Made by a program: the position numbers and the translations under genes
Notes under the pieces: generated by a model
Databases searched by the model: none
Told to the model about the DNA's origin: nothing
The model's input: only the letters and a program-made list of their open reading frames with translations
NCBI GenBank assembly: GCA_934700895.1
Contig: CAKUXV010000001.1
Location: 281,939 to 345,938 of the forward strand
Reading direction: 5' to 3'
DNA: 64,000 nucleotides
Origin: an uncultured Bacilli bacterium
Lineage (GTDB): Bacteria; Bacillota_I; Bacilli_A; RFN20; CAG-826
In this document: positions 35,078 through 43,885 of the stretch, piece by piece
Numbering within the stretch: the stretch's first letter is position 1
Layout: every line of letters starts with the position of its first letter

Positions 35078-35926
35078 ATGGAAGCCACCTCTCGTCGCGG
35101 CTTTAAAGGTTTCTTCGCCTTTAAGCGGGAATATCTTTCTTTCCCCTACGCGTTATTCCTTTTGCTCTTCGTCGTCTTCCCCATCTTCATCATCTTGGTT
35201 TATGCCTTCACGGAAACCACTACCGATCCGAGTGGAATCGAAACCCTTCATTTCTCTTGGAGCGCTCTTGTTTCCTTCTTCACTTCGCCGACGAAAGTCA
35301 ACGTCTTGGTTGTCAGCCTGTTCCTTGGCATCCTCAATACGATTCTCTGCCTTTTGATCGGCTATCCCTTAGCCTACTTGCTCGCGGATAAGAAAGTGAA
35401 CACCAATTACGTTCTCGTCATGCTCTTCGTCATGCCGATGTGGATCAACTTCGTTCTCCGCACCGGGGCGACCCGCGACGTCTTGAACTGGATTGGCATC
35501 CAAGGCGGCGATCATCCCTATGTTTCTACGATGATCGGCCTCGTCTACAACTATTTGCCGTTTACGATTCTGCCGTTATACACGACGATGATCAAACTCG
35601 ACCGCTCCCAAATCGAAGCGGCTCGCGACCTCGGGGCCAACCCCTTCCAAACCTTCGTCCACAGCATCCTTCCCCAATCGATCCCGGGCATTGTCTCGGC
35701 CGCGGAGATGGTCTTCATGCCGACGATGTCGAGCTACGTCATCTCCGATACCTTAAGCGAAGGCAAATTGACGTTATTCGGCAACATCATTTACTTGAAT
35801 TTCTCACAATCCCAATGGAATGAAGGCTCGTTTATGGCCTTCGTCATGTTGGTTCTCATCGGCGTATCGATGCTATTGACCCGCAAATTCCGCGGCGATG
35901 GCGAAAGGAGGATGGGCGCATGGTAA
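35078..35926 (+). CDS. potB: Spermidine/putrescine ABC transporter permease PotB
   Basis: The 282-residue permease has six predicted membrane helices and the EAA loop (QIEAARDLGANPFQTFVHSILPQSIPGI) that contacts PotA. GGAGGAG overlaps the end of potA, one base before which the ATG at 35078 follows the TGA stop. It ends overlapping potC by 7 bases. Confidence 0.92.
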   Translation: MEATSRRGFKGFFAFKREYLSFPYALFLLLFVVFPIFIILVYAFTETTTDPSGIETLHFSWSALVSFFTSPTKVNVLVVSLFLGILNTILCLLIGYPLAYLLADKKVNTNYVLVMLFVMPMWINFVLRTGATRDVLNWIGIQGGDHPYVSTMIGLVYNYLPFTILPLYTTMIKLDRSQIEAARDLGANPFQTFVHSILPQSIPGIVSAAEMVFMPTMSSYVISDTLSEGKLTLFGNIIYLNFSQSQWNEGSFMAFVMLVLIGVSMLLTRKFRGDGERRMGAW

Positions 35927-36828
35927 ACTCGGCAGCTTCGGCGGTTACAAGCAACGAAAAGAAGATTAAGCACCGCTCCTTGGCCCGTAAAATTTGGGGC
36001 CAATGCTACATTTGGTTCTTCCTTCTTTTGATGTACGTCCCCATCCTTGTTCTCATTGCTTCGAGTTTCACCAACAGCGAAGTCATCGGACAATGGAATG
36101 GATTCAGCTTCGACCTTTATGCTCGCTTGTTCCACGACGAGGAAATCGGCATTGCTCTTGGCAACACGATTATCTTAGCTCTAACTAGCGGTGTGATTTC
36201 CACGATCCTAGGAACGATGGGCGCGATTGGCACCTTCTATTCCAAGAAAGTGTGGAAGGGCATCATCGAAAACACCACCCAGATTCCGGTTGTCAACGCG
36301 GAAATCGTCATCGCTTTGTCCCTTACGGTTCTCTTCGTTTTCTGTGGGAATTACATCTTCGGCGGCACCAATATCTTCAGCTTCTGGACCCTTCTTGCCG
36401 GCCACGTCATCCTCTCGCTCCCTTTCGTTTATCTTTCCGTTAAACCGAAGCTCCAGCAGATGGATCCGGCCCTTTATGAAGCGGCCCTCGACCTTGGCTG
36501 CACCTCGCGCCAAGCGTTAGTAAAAGCCACGCTCCCGGAAATCATGCCGGGTATTGCTAGCGGCTTCTTGCTCTCCGTCACTTTGTCCCTCGATGACTTC
36601 ATCGTCACCGCCTTCACCCGAGGTTCGGGACTACTTTCGGGAGACAAAACAATCGAAACCCTATCGACCTTGGTTCAGGCCAAAATCAAAAAAGGCCCGA
36701 TTCCTCCGGCGATGCGCGCTCTTACGACGTTCATCTTCCTGTTTGTTTTGCTGCTTGTTGTCTCGGTGACGGTCTATCGTTCCATCAAGGCCAAACGCGG
36801 CTTTAAGAAAAGAAAGGGAAGGGCCTAA
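35920..36828 (+). CDS. potC: Spermidine/putrescine ABC transporter permease PotC
   Basis: The 302-residue permease has six membrane helices and the EAA motif (YEAALDLGCTSRQALVKATLPEIMPGIASG). It has a Lys/Arg-rich cytoplasmic C-terminus. Its start overlaps potB, and potD follows after 3 bases, so the four genes are one transcript. Confidence 0.92.
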   Translation: MVNSAASAVTSNEKKIKHRSLARKIWGQCYIWFFLLLMYVPILVLIASSFTNSEVIGQWNGFSFDLYARLFHDEEIGIALGNTIILALTSGVISTILGTMGAIGTFYSKKVWKGIIENTTQIPVVNAEIVIALSLTVLFVFCGNYIFGGTNIFSFWTLLAGHVILSLPFVYLSVKPKLQQMDPALYEAALDLGCTSRQALVKATLPEIMPGIASGFLLSVTLSLDDFIVTAFTRGSGLLSGDKTIETLSTLVQAKIKKGPIPPAMRALTTFIFLFVLLLVVSVTVYRSIKAKRGFKKRKGRA

Positions 36829-36831
36829 TTC

Positions 36832-38556
36832 ATGAAAAAGAAATCCTTGGTTTTCTCTCTGGCTTCGAGCCTTCTTGCGTTAACTTGCCTTTCCGGATGC
36901 TCTTCCCAAGAAGAAGGCATCGTCATCAAGGTTCTCAACTGCGAAGACTATATCGGCGAAGATGAATTCGATTTCGTCGACGAAGACGGCAACGAACACA
37001 CCTATGACGACGTTTTGACGGGATTTGAGGAATACGAATCCGCCAAACTCGGCAAGCCCGTCACGGTGGTTTACGACACCTACGACACGAACGAAACGAT
37101 GCTTTCCTCCCTCAAAACGGGGAAATCCACCTACGATTTGATCGTCGCTAGCGACTACACCGTCCAAAAAATGATGATGATGGGCATGCTCCAAAAAATC
37201 GATTTGGATCGCGTCCCTCAATATCGCGATAACGTTTCTCCTTATTTAAAGACTCAACTCGACCAAATCACCGCGGAAGTGAATGGAGTCAAAGAATCGG
37301 TTGGGGATTATTCCCTCGGCTATATGTGGGGAACCCTCGGCATCCTCTATAATCCCGCCAAAGTTGCTTCCGACAAAGGGATGGAAGAAGATGAAGTCAA
37401 GGGGGCCATGAACCACTGGAACTCGCTCTGGGATACTCGCTTCAAAGGCGAGATGTCCGTCAAAGATTCCATGCGCGACACCTATTCGGTTGGTATCATG
37501 GAACTCTTCGAAGAGGAAATCATCGCGGATTTGGAAGCTTCGAATTGCTTCGACGAAAACTTCAATTTGCTGGAAGGCAAATGGCAAGAAGCCGTTGATA
37601 CCTATAACCCCAAATTGACCGAAATCTTCAACCGCTGTGACGAAGAGACCGTTTCGAAAGTCAAAGACACCCTCTTGAAACTCAAGGAAAACATCTTTGG
37701 CTTCGAGGTCGACTCCGGCAAAGAAGACATGGTCAAGGGAATGATCGGCATGAACCTCGCCTGGAGCGGGGATGCCGTCTTCTCCATGGATACGGCCGAA
37801 GAAGGCCGGAATCCGATTTACATCTATTATTCGGTTCCGCGCACCGGCGGAAACATCTGGTTCGACGCCTGGATGATGACGAAGGACTGCCAAGGCGAAT
37901 CCCAAGTTGCCGCCTATGACTTCCTGGATTTCGTGAGCAACCCCCAAGTCGCCGCTGCCAACATGAACACGATCGGCTATACCTCCTTCATCGGAGGAGA
38001 AACCGTCTTGGATTTGGTCCGCGAATGGTATGACCCGCGCTTCCGCGGCGATTACGAAGAAACTTATGACGACGACGGAGACGAAGTCGCCGATGGAGCC
38101 GTTATCGATGGCGAAAAAGTTTCTTGGTCGGCTTTAGCAGAAGAAAACGAGTGGAGCGTCGTTGATCTCTCCTACGTCTTCAATCCGGCTTCCTATCTCC
38201 CGGCTTCCCCCATGGATACGCCGCTAAATAATCCGTGCCTCTTCTATACCGATGAACTGGAAGAAGTGCCAGATGGCGATACTACTTGCATCGCCGGACG
38301 TCAGTTCTACGCGCAATATCCGCCCCAAGAATTGATTCCGAAGCTCGCGATCATGAAAGACTATGGCGAAAACAACCGCTATGTCCTTGCGATGTGGCAG
38401 GATGTCAAATCCAACAACTTGCCGTTAGCGGGCGTCATCGTCTTCGCCGTGATTCTTCTTGCCGCCGCCGCCTTCATCGTGGGCGGAGTCGTGGTCAAGA
38501 GACGTTATCACAAACTTCGCGTTGCTCGTCGCAAAGAACACGTCAAAAATTCCTAA
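36832..38556 (+). CDS. potD: Polyamine-binding lipoprotein PotD with extra C-terminal membrane anchor
   Basis: The 574-residue protein is much longer than usual PotD (~350). It has a signal peptide with lipobox LSGC near residue 22, then a type II solute-binding fold with VVYDTYDTNETMLSSLKTG, YDLIVASDYTVQKMM, YMWGTLGILYNPAKV and a polyamine pocket with acidic residues. Unusually, residues ~529-553 form a second membrane helix (LAGVIVFAVILLAAAAFIVGG) followed by a basic tail. The protein would thus be held by a lipid at one end and a transmembrane helix at the other. Confidence 0.88.
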   Translation: MKKKSLVFSLASSLLALTCLSGCSSQEEGIVIKVLNCEDYIGEDEFDFVDEDGNEHTYDDVLTGFEEYESAKLGKPVTVVYDTYDTNETMLSSLKTGKSTYDLIVASDYTVQKMMMMGMLQKIDLDRVPQYRDNVSPYLKTQLDQITAEVNGVKESVGDYSLGYMWGTLGILYNPAKVASDKGMEEDEVKGAMNHWNSLWDTRFKGEMSVKDSMRDTYSVGIMELFEEEIIADLEASNCFDENFNLLEGKWQEAVDTYNPKLTEIFNRCDEETVSKVKDTLLKLKENIFGFEVDSGKEDMVKGMIGMNLAWSGDAVFSMDTAEEGRNPIYIYYSVPRTGGNIWFDAWMMTKDCQGESQVAAYDFLDFVSNPQVAAANMNTIGYTSFIGGETVLDLVREWYDPRFRGDYEETYDDDGDEVADGAVIDGEKVSWSALAEENEWSVVDLSYVFNPASYLPASPMDTPLNNPCLFYTDELEEVPDGDTTCIAGRQFYAQYPPQELIPKLAIMKDYGENNRYVLAMWQDVKSNNLPLAGVIVFAVILLAAAAFIVGGVVVKRRYHKLRVARRKEHVKNS

Positions 38557-38564
38557 GTTTAAAG

Positions 38565-38589
38565 CCCTTCTGATCTCAGGAGGGTTTTT
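38565..38589 (+). terminator. Terminator of the pot operon
   Basis: CCCTTCTGA pairs with TCAGGAGGG (one G-U) and is followed by TTTTT. Confidence 0.8.
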
Positions 38590-38591
38590 CA

Positions 38592-38619
38592 TTTGCAGGA
38601 AAAGAAAAACGGATACAAT
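38592..38619 (+). promoter_or_regulatory. Promoter of the redox block, near-leaderless
   Basis: TTTGCA (38592-38597), 16 bases, then TACAAT (38614-38619). The ATG is at 38630, so the leader would be about 4 bases. Confidence 0.55.
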
Positions 38620-38629
38620 ATGCCTGTTC

Positions 38630-40210
38630 ATGAAGAATCCCACGTTTTTTGCGGCCCATTATGACGTTATCGTCATCGGCGGGGCTTTGGCCGGCATGTC
38701 CGCGGCCATGGATTTGGCCCGCCACGGCAACAAGGTTTTGATTTTGGAACGTCATAACCTCCCAGGAGGCGTGGCGACTAGCTTTGTCCGAAGCGGCGTG
38801 GAAATGGAAGCCACTCTTCACGAAATGATGTCGATCGGGCCCAAAGAAGCCCCATTATTTATTCGGGAATACCTAGAAGAAAATGGCTTGGATTTGAACT
38901 GGCTCCGCGTGCCGGAAGCCTATCGACTGTCCGCACCCGCCGATTCCATCGATATCACACTTCATGCCGGAAAAGACGAAGATGGCATCTTTCTCTGCGC
39001 CAAGGAAATCGAAAAGCAATATCCAGGCGAAGGGAAGAAAGCCGATGCGCTTTTGAAACTGTGCGAAAAGGTTTATGAAAGCGCCCGTTATTTTAACGAC
39101 CATTCGCTTAGCAAAATCCAAACGATGATGGAGCATGAAGGGCTAGCCAAGACGGCGGGGTATTCGGCGAAAGAAGTACTGGATTGCTTTCAAATCTCTA
39201 CCCCCGTCCAAAAGATTTTATCCGCCTATTGGATTTATGTGGGCGGCCCGATGTCGGATATGCCTTTTGCAATCTATGCTTTTCTTATGGGGGATTATAT
39301 GGTGGGAGGTGGCTACGTTCTTCGCGGCTTTTCCCACGAACTTGCCTGCGCCATGGCGAAAAAATGCGAGGAGCTTGGCGTTCAAATCGAATACGGCCAG
39401 GAAGTGGAAAAGATTTTAATCCGCGACGAGAAACGAAAGGACAAACGTCCCTCCGTCTATGGAGTCCGTACAAAGAGGGGAGATGAAATCCACACTCGAT
39501 ACGTCGTTTCCGCCCCCTATCAGGAAACGGTTTATAAGAAAATGGCGGAACCCAAAAGCCTGGTGCCCAAGGATGCGTTCCGCTTGGTCAATTCTAGAAA
39601 GATGAACGTATCGACGTTCTCTCTCGTTTTGCGTTTAGAAGGGAAACCCGAGGACTATAACATCCACGATTATTCCGTGTTTTCCTGCGACTCCCCCATG
39701 GATAGTGATCGCTTCTTTGAAGAAGGAGAACAACTTGGAAACTGGGACTATTTGGCGACCATTTGCCTGAACTACGCGAATCCCGATGGGGTCCCGGAAG
39801 GAACCACGTCTCTCGCCATTACGGCCATGCCCCTCCCGGAAGCGTTTTTTAACGTCGACGCGGATTCTTACCGCAAGGTGAAGCGGGAAATCGCAAGGCA
39901 AATGATCGAGACGGTTTCACGGCGTATTGGCGCGGATATATTCGGCCATATTTTGGATATTGTGATCGAAACCCCGATGAGCGTTTATCGTTACATGAAA
40001 GATTATCGAGGCGGGGTATATGGATATCGCCACAGCATGTCGGATTCCATTGTTTCCCGTCAAGGAGTCTATGCCAAAGAACATTATATTCATGGCTTAA
40101 CTTGGGGAGCCGCTCATGCCCTGACTGGAGACGGGATGGCCGTCAACATCAATAACGGCCGCATCGCCGCCAAAATGATTGAAACGTGGCAAAAGGAGGA
40201 CGCCCAATGA
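38630..40210 (+). CDS. CrtI/RetSat-like FAD oxidoreductase
   Basis: The 526-residue protein has an N-terminal FAD motif YDVIVIGGALAGMSAAMDLARHG, the second motif LPGGVATSFVRSGVEMEATLHEMM typical of the phytoene desaturase/carotene isomerase/retinol saturase group, and a C-terminal ALTGDGMAVNINNGRIAAKMI segment that closes the FAD site. Members desaturate, isomerise or saturate polyene chains. No carotenoid synthesis genes are present, so a reductive or other role is as likely as a desaturase. ATG 38630 is chosen by the family N-terminus and the promoter. It overlaps the next gene as ATGA, so the two proteins are probably partners. Confidence 0.75.
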   Translation: MKNPTFFAAHYDVIVIGGALAGMSAAMDLARHGNKVLILERHNLPGGVATSFVRSGVEMEATLHEMMSIGPKEAPLFIREYLEENGLDLNWLRVPEAYRLSAPADSIDITLHAGKDEDGIFLCAKEIEKQYPGEGKKADALLKLCEKVYESARYFNDHSLSKIQTMMEHEGLAKTAGYSAKEVLDCFQISTPVQKILSAYWIYVGGPMSDMPFAIYAFLMGDYMVGGGYVLRGFSHELACAMAKKCEELGVQIEYGQEVEKILIRDEKRKDKRPSVYGVRTKRGDEIHTRYVVSAPYQETVYKKMAEPKSLVPKDAFRLVNSRKMNVSTFSLVLRLEGKPEDYNIHDYSVFSCDSPMDSDRFFEEGEQLGNWDYLATICLNYANPDGVPEGTTSLAITAMPLPEAFFNVDADSYRKVKREIARQMIETVSRRIGADIFGHILDIVIETPMSVYRYMKDYRGGVYGYRHSMSDSIVSRQGVYAKEHYIHGLTWGAAHALTGDGMAVNINNGRIAAKMIETWQKEDAQ

Positions 40211-41382
40211 AATTCAAAGGCCTTTGGAAAGACGTCACGGGCTTTTTCCGCGTCAATAAATTAAGAAAGAACGCGATTAAAAATGCGTCGGCTTCTGAAA
40301 AATATTTGGACCCCATCGCCGAAGTAGCGAACGAACTCCACCCCGAGTATTTGGATTTGGTCGTGACAAAGATCGAAGAAGAACCGCACGCCAAAAAGAT
40401 GACCTTCGAAAGGACGGACGGCAAGAAACTTCCCCCATTTGACGCGGGACAGTATGTCTCTTTGGCCTTAAAAATTGGCGACACGTTAACTACTAGACCC
40501 TATTCCGTTTGCAGCGCCCCCTTTGAAGCGCGTTTGGAGGAGCACCCCCATATTTCAATTTGCGTGGTAAGAAAAGAAGATGGCTTTGCTTCTAAATTTC
40601 TTTGCGATTCGGTTTCTATCGGCGACCATTTTTCCGCTACTTTCCCTCTTGGGTTTTTCTACTTTGAACCATTAAGAGATTGCAAAAAAGTCGTGGCTTT
40701 AGCGGGAGGAAGCGGCATCACCCCCTTCTTGTCCATGGCCAAAGAAATTCGTCATGGAACCTTGGAGATGGACTTAACGATTCTATATGGTTCTTCCACC
40801 CCGCAAATGCTTTTGAAGCGGGAACTGGAGGATTGCGTCTGCGGCTCCCTCCGCCTAGTCCCCGTTATTTCTAATGATTCCAATTTTGAAGGAGAAAAAG
40901 GATTTTTAGACCGCGAGAAGATTCGTCGTTATTCCCAAGGCGAAGTTTCCTATTTTGCCTGTGGCCCCCAAGCGATGTATGAATTCGTCGAACGGGAATT
41001 AAGGGCTTTAAATATTCCAACCAAGCGAATTCGGATGGAAACGTTCGGTTCTCCCAAAGACATCGCCAAAGAAGAAGGTTATCCCCAAGGCGAGGAGAAG
41101 AAGTCCTTTCGGCTAACTGTCTATCGAGGAATCCATAAAGACGAAATCCCCGCTAAAGCTAATGAGCCCATTTTGGTTGCTTTAGAAAGAGCGGGCATTC
41201 CTTCTAACAGCCATTGCCGCAGCGGCGAATGCGGATTTTGCCGTTGCGAACTCCTTTCCGGCTCTGTTTTTGTTCCGAAAAAAGGAGATGGCAGACGTTA
41301 TAGCGACAAGACTTTTGGCTACGTCCACGCCTGCTCTGCTTACCCCTTAAGCGATCTCGAAATCCGCATTATCATTAAGTAG
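40207..41382 (+). CDS. FNR-like NAD(P)H reductase with C-terminal 2Fe-2S ferredoxin domain
   Basis: The 391-residue enzyme has an FAD domain with RPYS at residues 97-100, an NAD(P) domain with GGSGITP at 167-173 and CGPQAM at 252-257, and a plant-type 2Fe-2S domain with Cys 337, 342, 345 and 376. This order matches hydroxylase reductases and HCR-type reductases. AAAAGGAGG precedes ATG 40207, which overlaps the previous stop. Coupling to the CrtI-like protein suggests that it feeds electrons from NAD(P)H into it. It also stands just before rnfC and could exchange electrons with the Rnf complex. Confidence 0.8.
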   Translation: MKFKGLWKDVTGFFRVNKLRKNAIKNASASEKYLDPIAEVANELHPEYLDLVVTKIEEEPHAKKMTFERTDGKKLPPFDAGQYVSLALKIGDTLTTRPYSVCSAPFEARLEEHPHISICVVRKEDGFASKFLCDSVSIGDHFSATFPLGFFYFEPLRDCKKVVALAGGSGITPFLSMAKEIRHGTLEMDLTILYGSSTPQMLLKRELEDCVCGSLRLVPVISNDSNFEGEKGFLDREKIRRYSQGEVSYFACGPQAMYEFVERELRALNIPTKRIRMETFGSPKDIAKEEGYPQGEEKKSFRLTVYRGIHKDEIPAKANEPILVALERAGIPSNSHCRSGECGFCRCELLSGSVFVPKKGDGRRYSDKTFGYVHACSAYPLSDLEIRIIIK

Positions 41383-41390
41383 ACTTAACT

Positions 41391-41408
41391 TTATTTATAT
41401 ATAAATAA
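41391..41408. promoter_or_regulatory. Perfect 18-bp palindrome before rnfC
   Basis: TTATTTATATATAAATAA is a perfect palindrome placed 25-42 bases before the CATAAT -10 of rnfC, overlapping or just upstream of the -35 region. It is a natural operator position. Confidence 0.5.
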
Positions 41409-41429
41409 GGTACAACTGCTCTCCTTTTG

Positions 41430-41438
41430 TGGCATAAT
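41430..41438 (+). promoter_or_regulatory. Extended -10 of the rnf operon
   Basis: TG-G-CATAAT forms an extended -10; transcription would start near 41445 and leave a leader of about 28 bases that includes AGAAAGG. Confidence 0.45.
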
Positions 41439-41472
41439 TAACCCCGTCAAGCAGAAAGGCTTTTATTTTCTT

Positions 41473-42792
41473 ATGATTGCAAAAACAAAAGAAATCAAAG
41501 ACATCGGCGGCCTGACAGATGAAAGAGAAACGGTGGTTTTGCCTCCGCCTCCCTTCGTCTACCTTGCGTTGGAAAACGCGCGTTGCCCCAAGGCGGAATG
41601 CACCGTCAAAGAAGGCGACCACGTCTATCTCCATCAACAAGTTGGACTCCGTCATGGCCCCTCTTTCGAAGAACCCATCCATTCCACGGTAAGCGGAACG
41701 GTGGTCGGCTTCGAAAAACGCTATCACCGCGCGGGCAAGATGGTGAATTACATCAAAGTCGAAAATGACTTTAAGGACGAGAAGGATCCTAGCGTCTCTC
41801 CTCGTACCATGGAGCAAATCAAGACTCTCTCCTTTGACGACGCGGTGGAAATCTTCAAGAACCGCTGCCTCGTGGGGCTTGGAGGATCTTCCTTCCCGAC
41901 GTATGTGAAACTTCAATACGCCAAGGGCAAAAAGATCGACATGATCCTCATCAATGCGATTGAGTGCGAGCCCTCCATCTCGGCGGATTATCGCTTGTTG
42001 GATGAAAAAGCGGACGACGTCCTTCGCGGCGTCCTTTGCCTCCAAAATCTCTTCCACTGCGGCGATGCGCGCATCTGCATCAAGAAGAAGCACGGCGAAC
42101 TGATCGCCAAGCTTCAGGAAAAGATTGCCAAGGATTATCCGGGAAGCGGCATCAGCGTCGACCCGATGCGCAACTATTATCCCCAAGGCTGGGAAATTGC
42201 GATGATTAAAGAAGCCACCCATGGCAAAGTGATCATCCCGCCCGGAAAGAAGGGGCTACCCCCGGATTACGGCATTTTCAATGTGAATGCCATGACCTGC
42301 GCTGGGGTTTGGTATGCCCTTGGCGACGACGAACCCGTTTATGAACGCTATGTCACCGTCGCGGGAGACGGCATCAATAAGCCCGTCAACCTCGAAGTCC
42401 GCGTTGGCACTCCGATCACCGATTTGATCCAAGCTGCCGGCGGATACAAAGACGAATCGCCGAAGGTTTTAATCCTTGGCGGACCGATGATGGGCGCTGC
42501 TTTGCCTAGCGATGATGCTATCGCTACCAAGACCGTGACCTCGATCATCGTCGAAAACGCCAAAGAAAAGGAAGCAAAACCCTGCATCCATTGCGGATCC
42601 TGCGTTTATAGCTGCCCGACTCATCTCCAACCGGTTCTCATCATGGAAGCCGTCAAGAGCATGAACCGTGACCGCATCAAAATGCTCAACCCGCTCAACT
42701 GCATCGAATGTGGACTTTGCTCCTATTCCTGCACGTCCGGCATCGCCGTCACCGATTTTGTAAGGAGGGCAAAGATCATCGCAAAACTTTGA
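41473..42792 (+). CDS. rnfC: Rnf complex subunit RnfC
   Basis: The 439-residue protein has an N-terminal barrel-sandwich domain, an NADH/FMN-binding Rossmann-like domain with GLGGSSFPTYVK and ILINAIECEPSISADYRLL, a SLBB domain and two C-terminal 4Fe-4S motifs, CIHCGSCVYSCP and CIECGLCSYSC. RnfC is the NADH-oxidising or NAD-reducing subunit at the cytoplasmic face of the Rnf ion pump. All expected motifs are present. It starts an operon rnfCDGEA-(small gene)-rnfB. Confidence 0.95.
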   Translation: MIAKTKEIKDIGGLTDERETVVLPPPPFVYLALENARCPKAECTVKEGDHVYLHQQVGLRHGPSFEEPIHSTVSGTVVGFEKRYHRAGKMVNYIKVENDFKDEKDPSVSPRTMEQIKTLSFDDAVEIFKNRCLVGLGGSSFPTYVKLQYAKGKKIDMILINAIECEPSISADYRLLDEKADDVLRGVLCLQNLFHCGDARICIKKKHGELIAKLQEKIAKDYPGSGISVDPMRNYYPQGWEIAMIKEATHGKVIIPPGKKGLPPDYGIFNVNAMTCAGVWYALGDDEPVYERYVTVAGDGINKPVNLEVRVGTPITDLIQAAGGYKDESPKVLILGGPMMGAALPSDDAIATKTVTSIIVENAKEKEAKPCIHCGSCVYSCPTHLQPVLIMEAVKSMNRDRIKMLNPLNCIECGLCSYSCTSGIAVTDFVRRAKIIAKL

Positions 42793-42802
42793 TCGTTTCA
42801 TT

Positions 42803-43885
42803 ATGGAATTTGTCAAACAATCTGCGCCCCACATCAAAAGAAAGGACAATTTGATGTGGATGCTGCTCAACGTGATCATCGCGTTGGCCCCCACGGCCAT
42901 TTGGGCCTGGGTCGTCTCCCCGCTTGCTGCGCTTCGCATCTTCCCTCTTGCGATTGCCACTTGCCTCCTTTGCGAATTCCTCTTCGTCGTTATCACGAAG
43001 AAGGATCCCAAAGCCTTTAAGATCGAGAATATCCTCTCTTCGATCATTACCGGCATGATTTATGGCCTTTGCCTCCCCACCGAAATGAGCTGGGGCAACG
43101 GCATGGGCTATGTCATCGTCATCTTCGGTGCCGCCATCGGCATCGTTCTTGGCAAACTCGTCTTCGGCGGGCTTGGCAACAACATCTTCAACCCCGCGGC
43201 CCTCGGCATGGTCGTTGTGCGCTTGTTCTGGGGCGGATTCTTATCCTCTTCCACCACGGGCACCGGCGGATTCATCGATGGGTCCATCGTGGCGGGCGGA
43301 ACCTCGCTTTCTTATGGAGCGACCTATTCCAACATTGCTAACGCGGACTTCCTCGGCATGTTCTTAGGACGTGCTCCAGGCGCCTTAGGAGAAGGCTTCC
43401 ACGTCGCAATCCTCGTGGGTCTTGCCTATCTTCTCATCACCCGCACCATCGATTGGCGCGTCTTTGTTTCCTATTTTGGAACCTTCGCCGTGTTGATGCT
43501 TGTGGCGGGAATTGTGGTCCAAACCCAACTCCCCACGGTCAATTGCGGAGCTTTCTTGCTCTATCAATTGCTCTCTGGCGGCATCCTCTTCGGCGCGGTC
43601 TTCATGATCACCGACCCGGTAACCGGACCGATGGGCGGGCCGAACCGCGTCCTATTCGGCATCTTCGGCGGGTTCATGGCCGTCCTCATCCGTATCGTGT
43701 TGAAGACGGAAGGGGTCGCCTATTCGATCCTGTTCGCCAACATGATTGCCCCGGTTCTCGATTATCCTTCTTGGTCCTCTTCGACCTGGAAGAAGCACCA
43801 TTTCATCTCCGCCGGTATCATCGGCGTGTTTGGAATCTTGCTCGTTGTGCTCGTCTTACTCTTTAAGGAAGGAGCCATCGCATGA
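42803..43885 (+). CDS. rnfD: Rnf complex subunit RnfD
   Basis: The 360-residue membrane protein has about nine helices and family motifs GLGNNIFNPAALG (near residue 123) and FLGRAPGALGE (near 187). RnfD carries a covalent FMN on a threonine in an SGAT-like motif; here the best candidate is Thr167 in VAGGTSL, with YGAT (Thr174) as alternative. Both deviate from the usual SGAT. It overlaps rnfG by 4 bases. Confidence 0.93.
   Translation: MEFVKQSAPHIKRKDNLMWMLLNVIIALAPTAIWAWVVSPLAALRIFPLAIATCLLCEFLFVVITKKDPKAFKIENILSSIITGMIYGLCLPTEMSWGNGMGYVIVIFGAAIGIVLGKLVFGGLGNNIFNPAALGMVVVRLFWGGFLSSSTTGTGGFIDGSIVAGGTSLSYGATYSNIANADFLGMFLGRAPGALGEGFHVAILVGLAYLLITRTIDWRVFVSYFGTFAVLMLVAGIVVQTQLPTVNCGAFLLYQLLSGGILFGAVFMITDPVTGPMGGPNRVLFGIFGGFMAVLIRIVLKTEGVAYSILFANMIAPVLDYPSWSSSTWKKHHFISAGIIGVFGILLVVLVLLFKEGAIA

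Noticed and set aside
33364..35088. Antisense ORFs (302 and 227 aa) opposite potA
   Set aside because: potA motifs are all present on the plus strand; the antisense frames lack start signals and family motifs.
41395..42222. Long antisense ORF opposite rnfC (275 aa)
   Set aside because: It lies fully inside rnfC, has no family features, and reflects third-position bias of the real gene.
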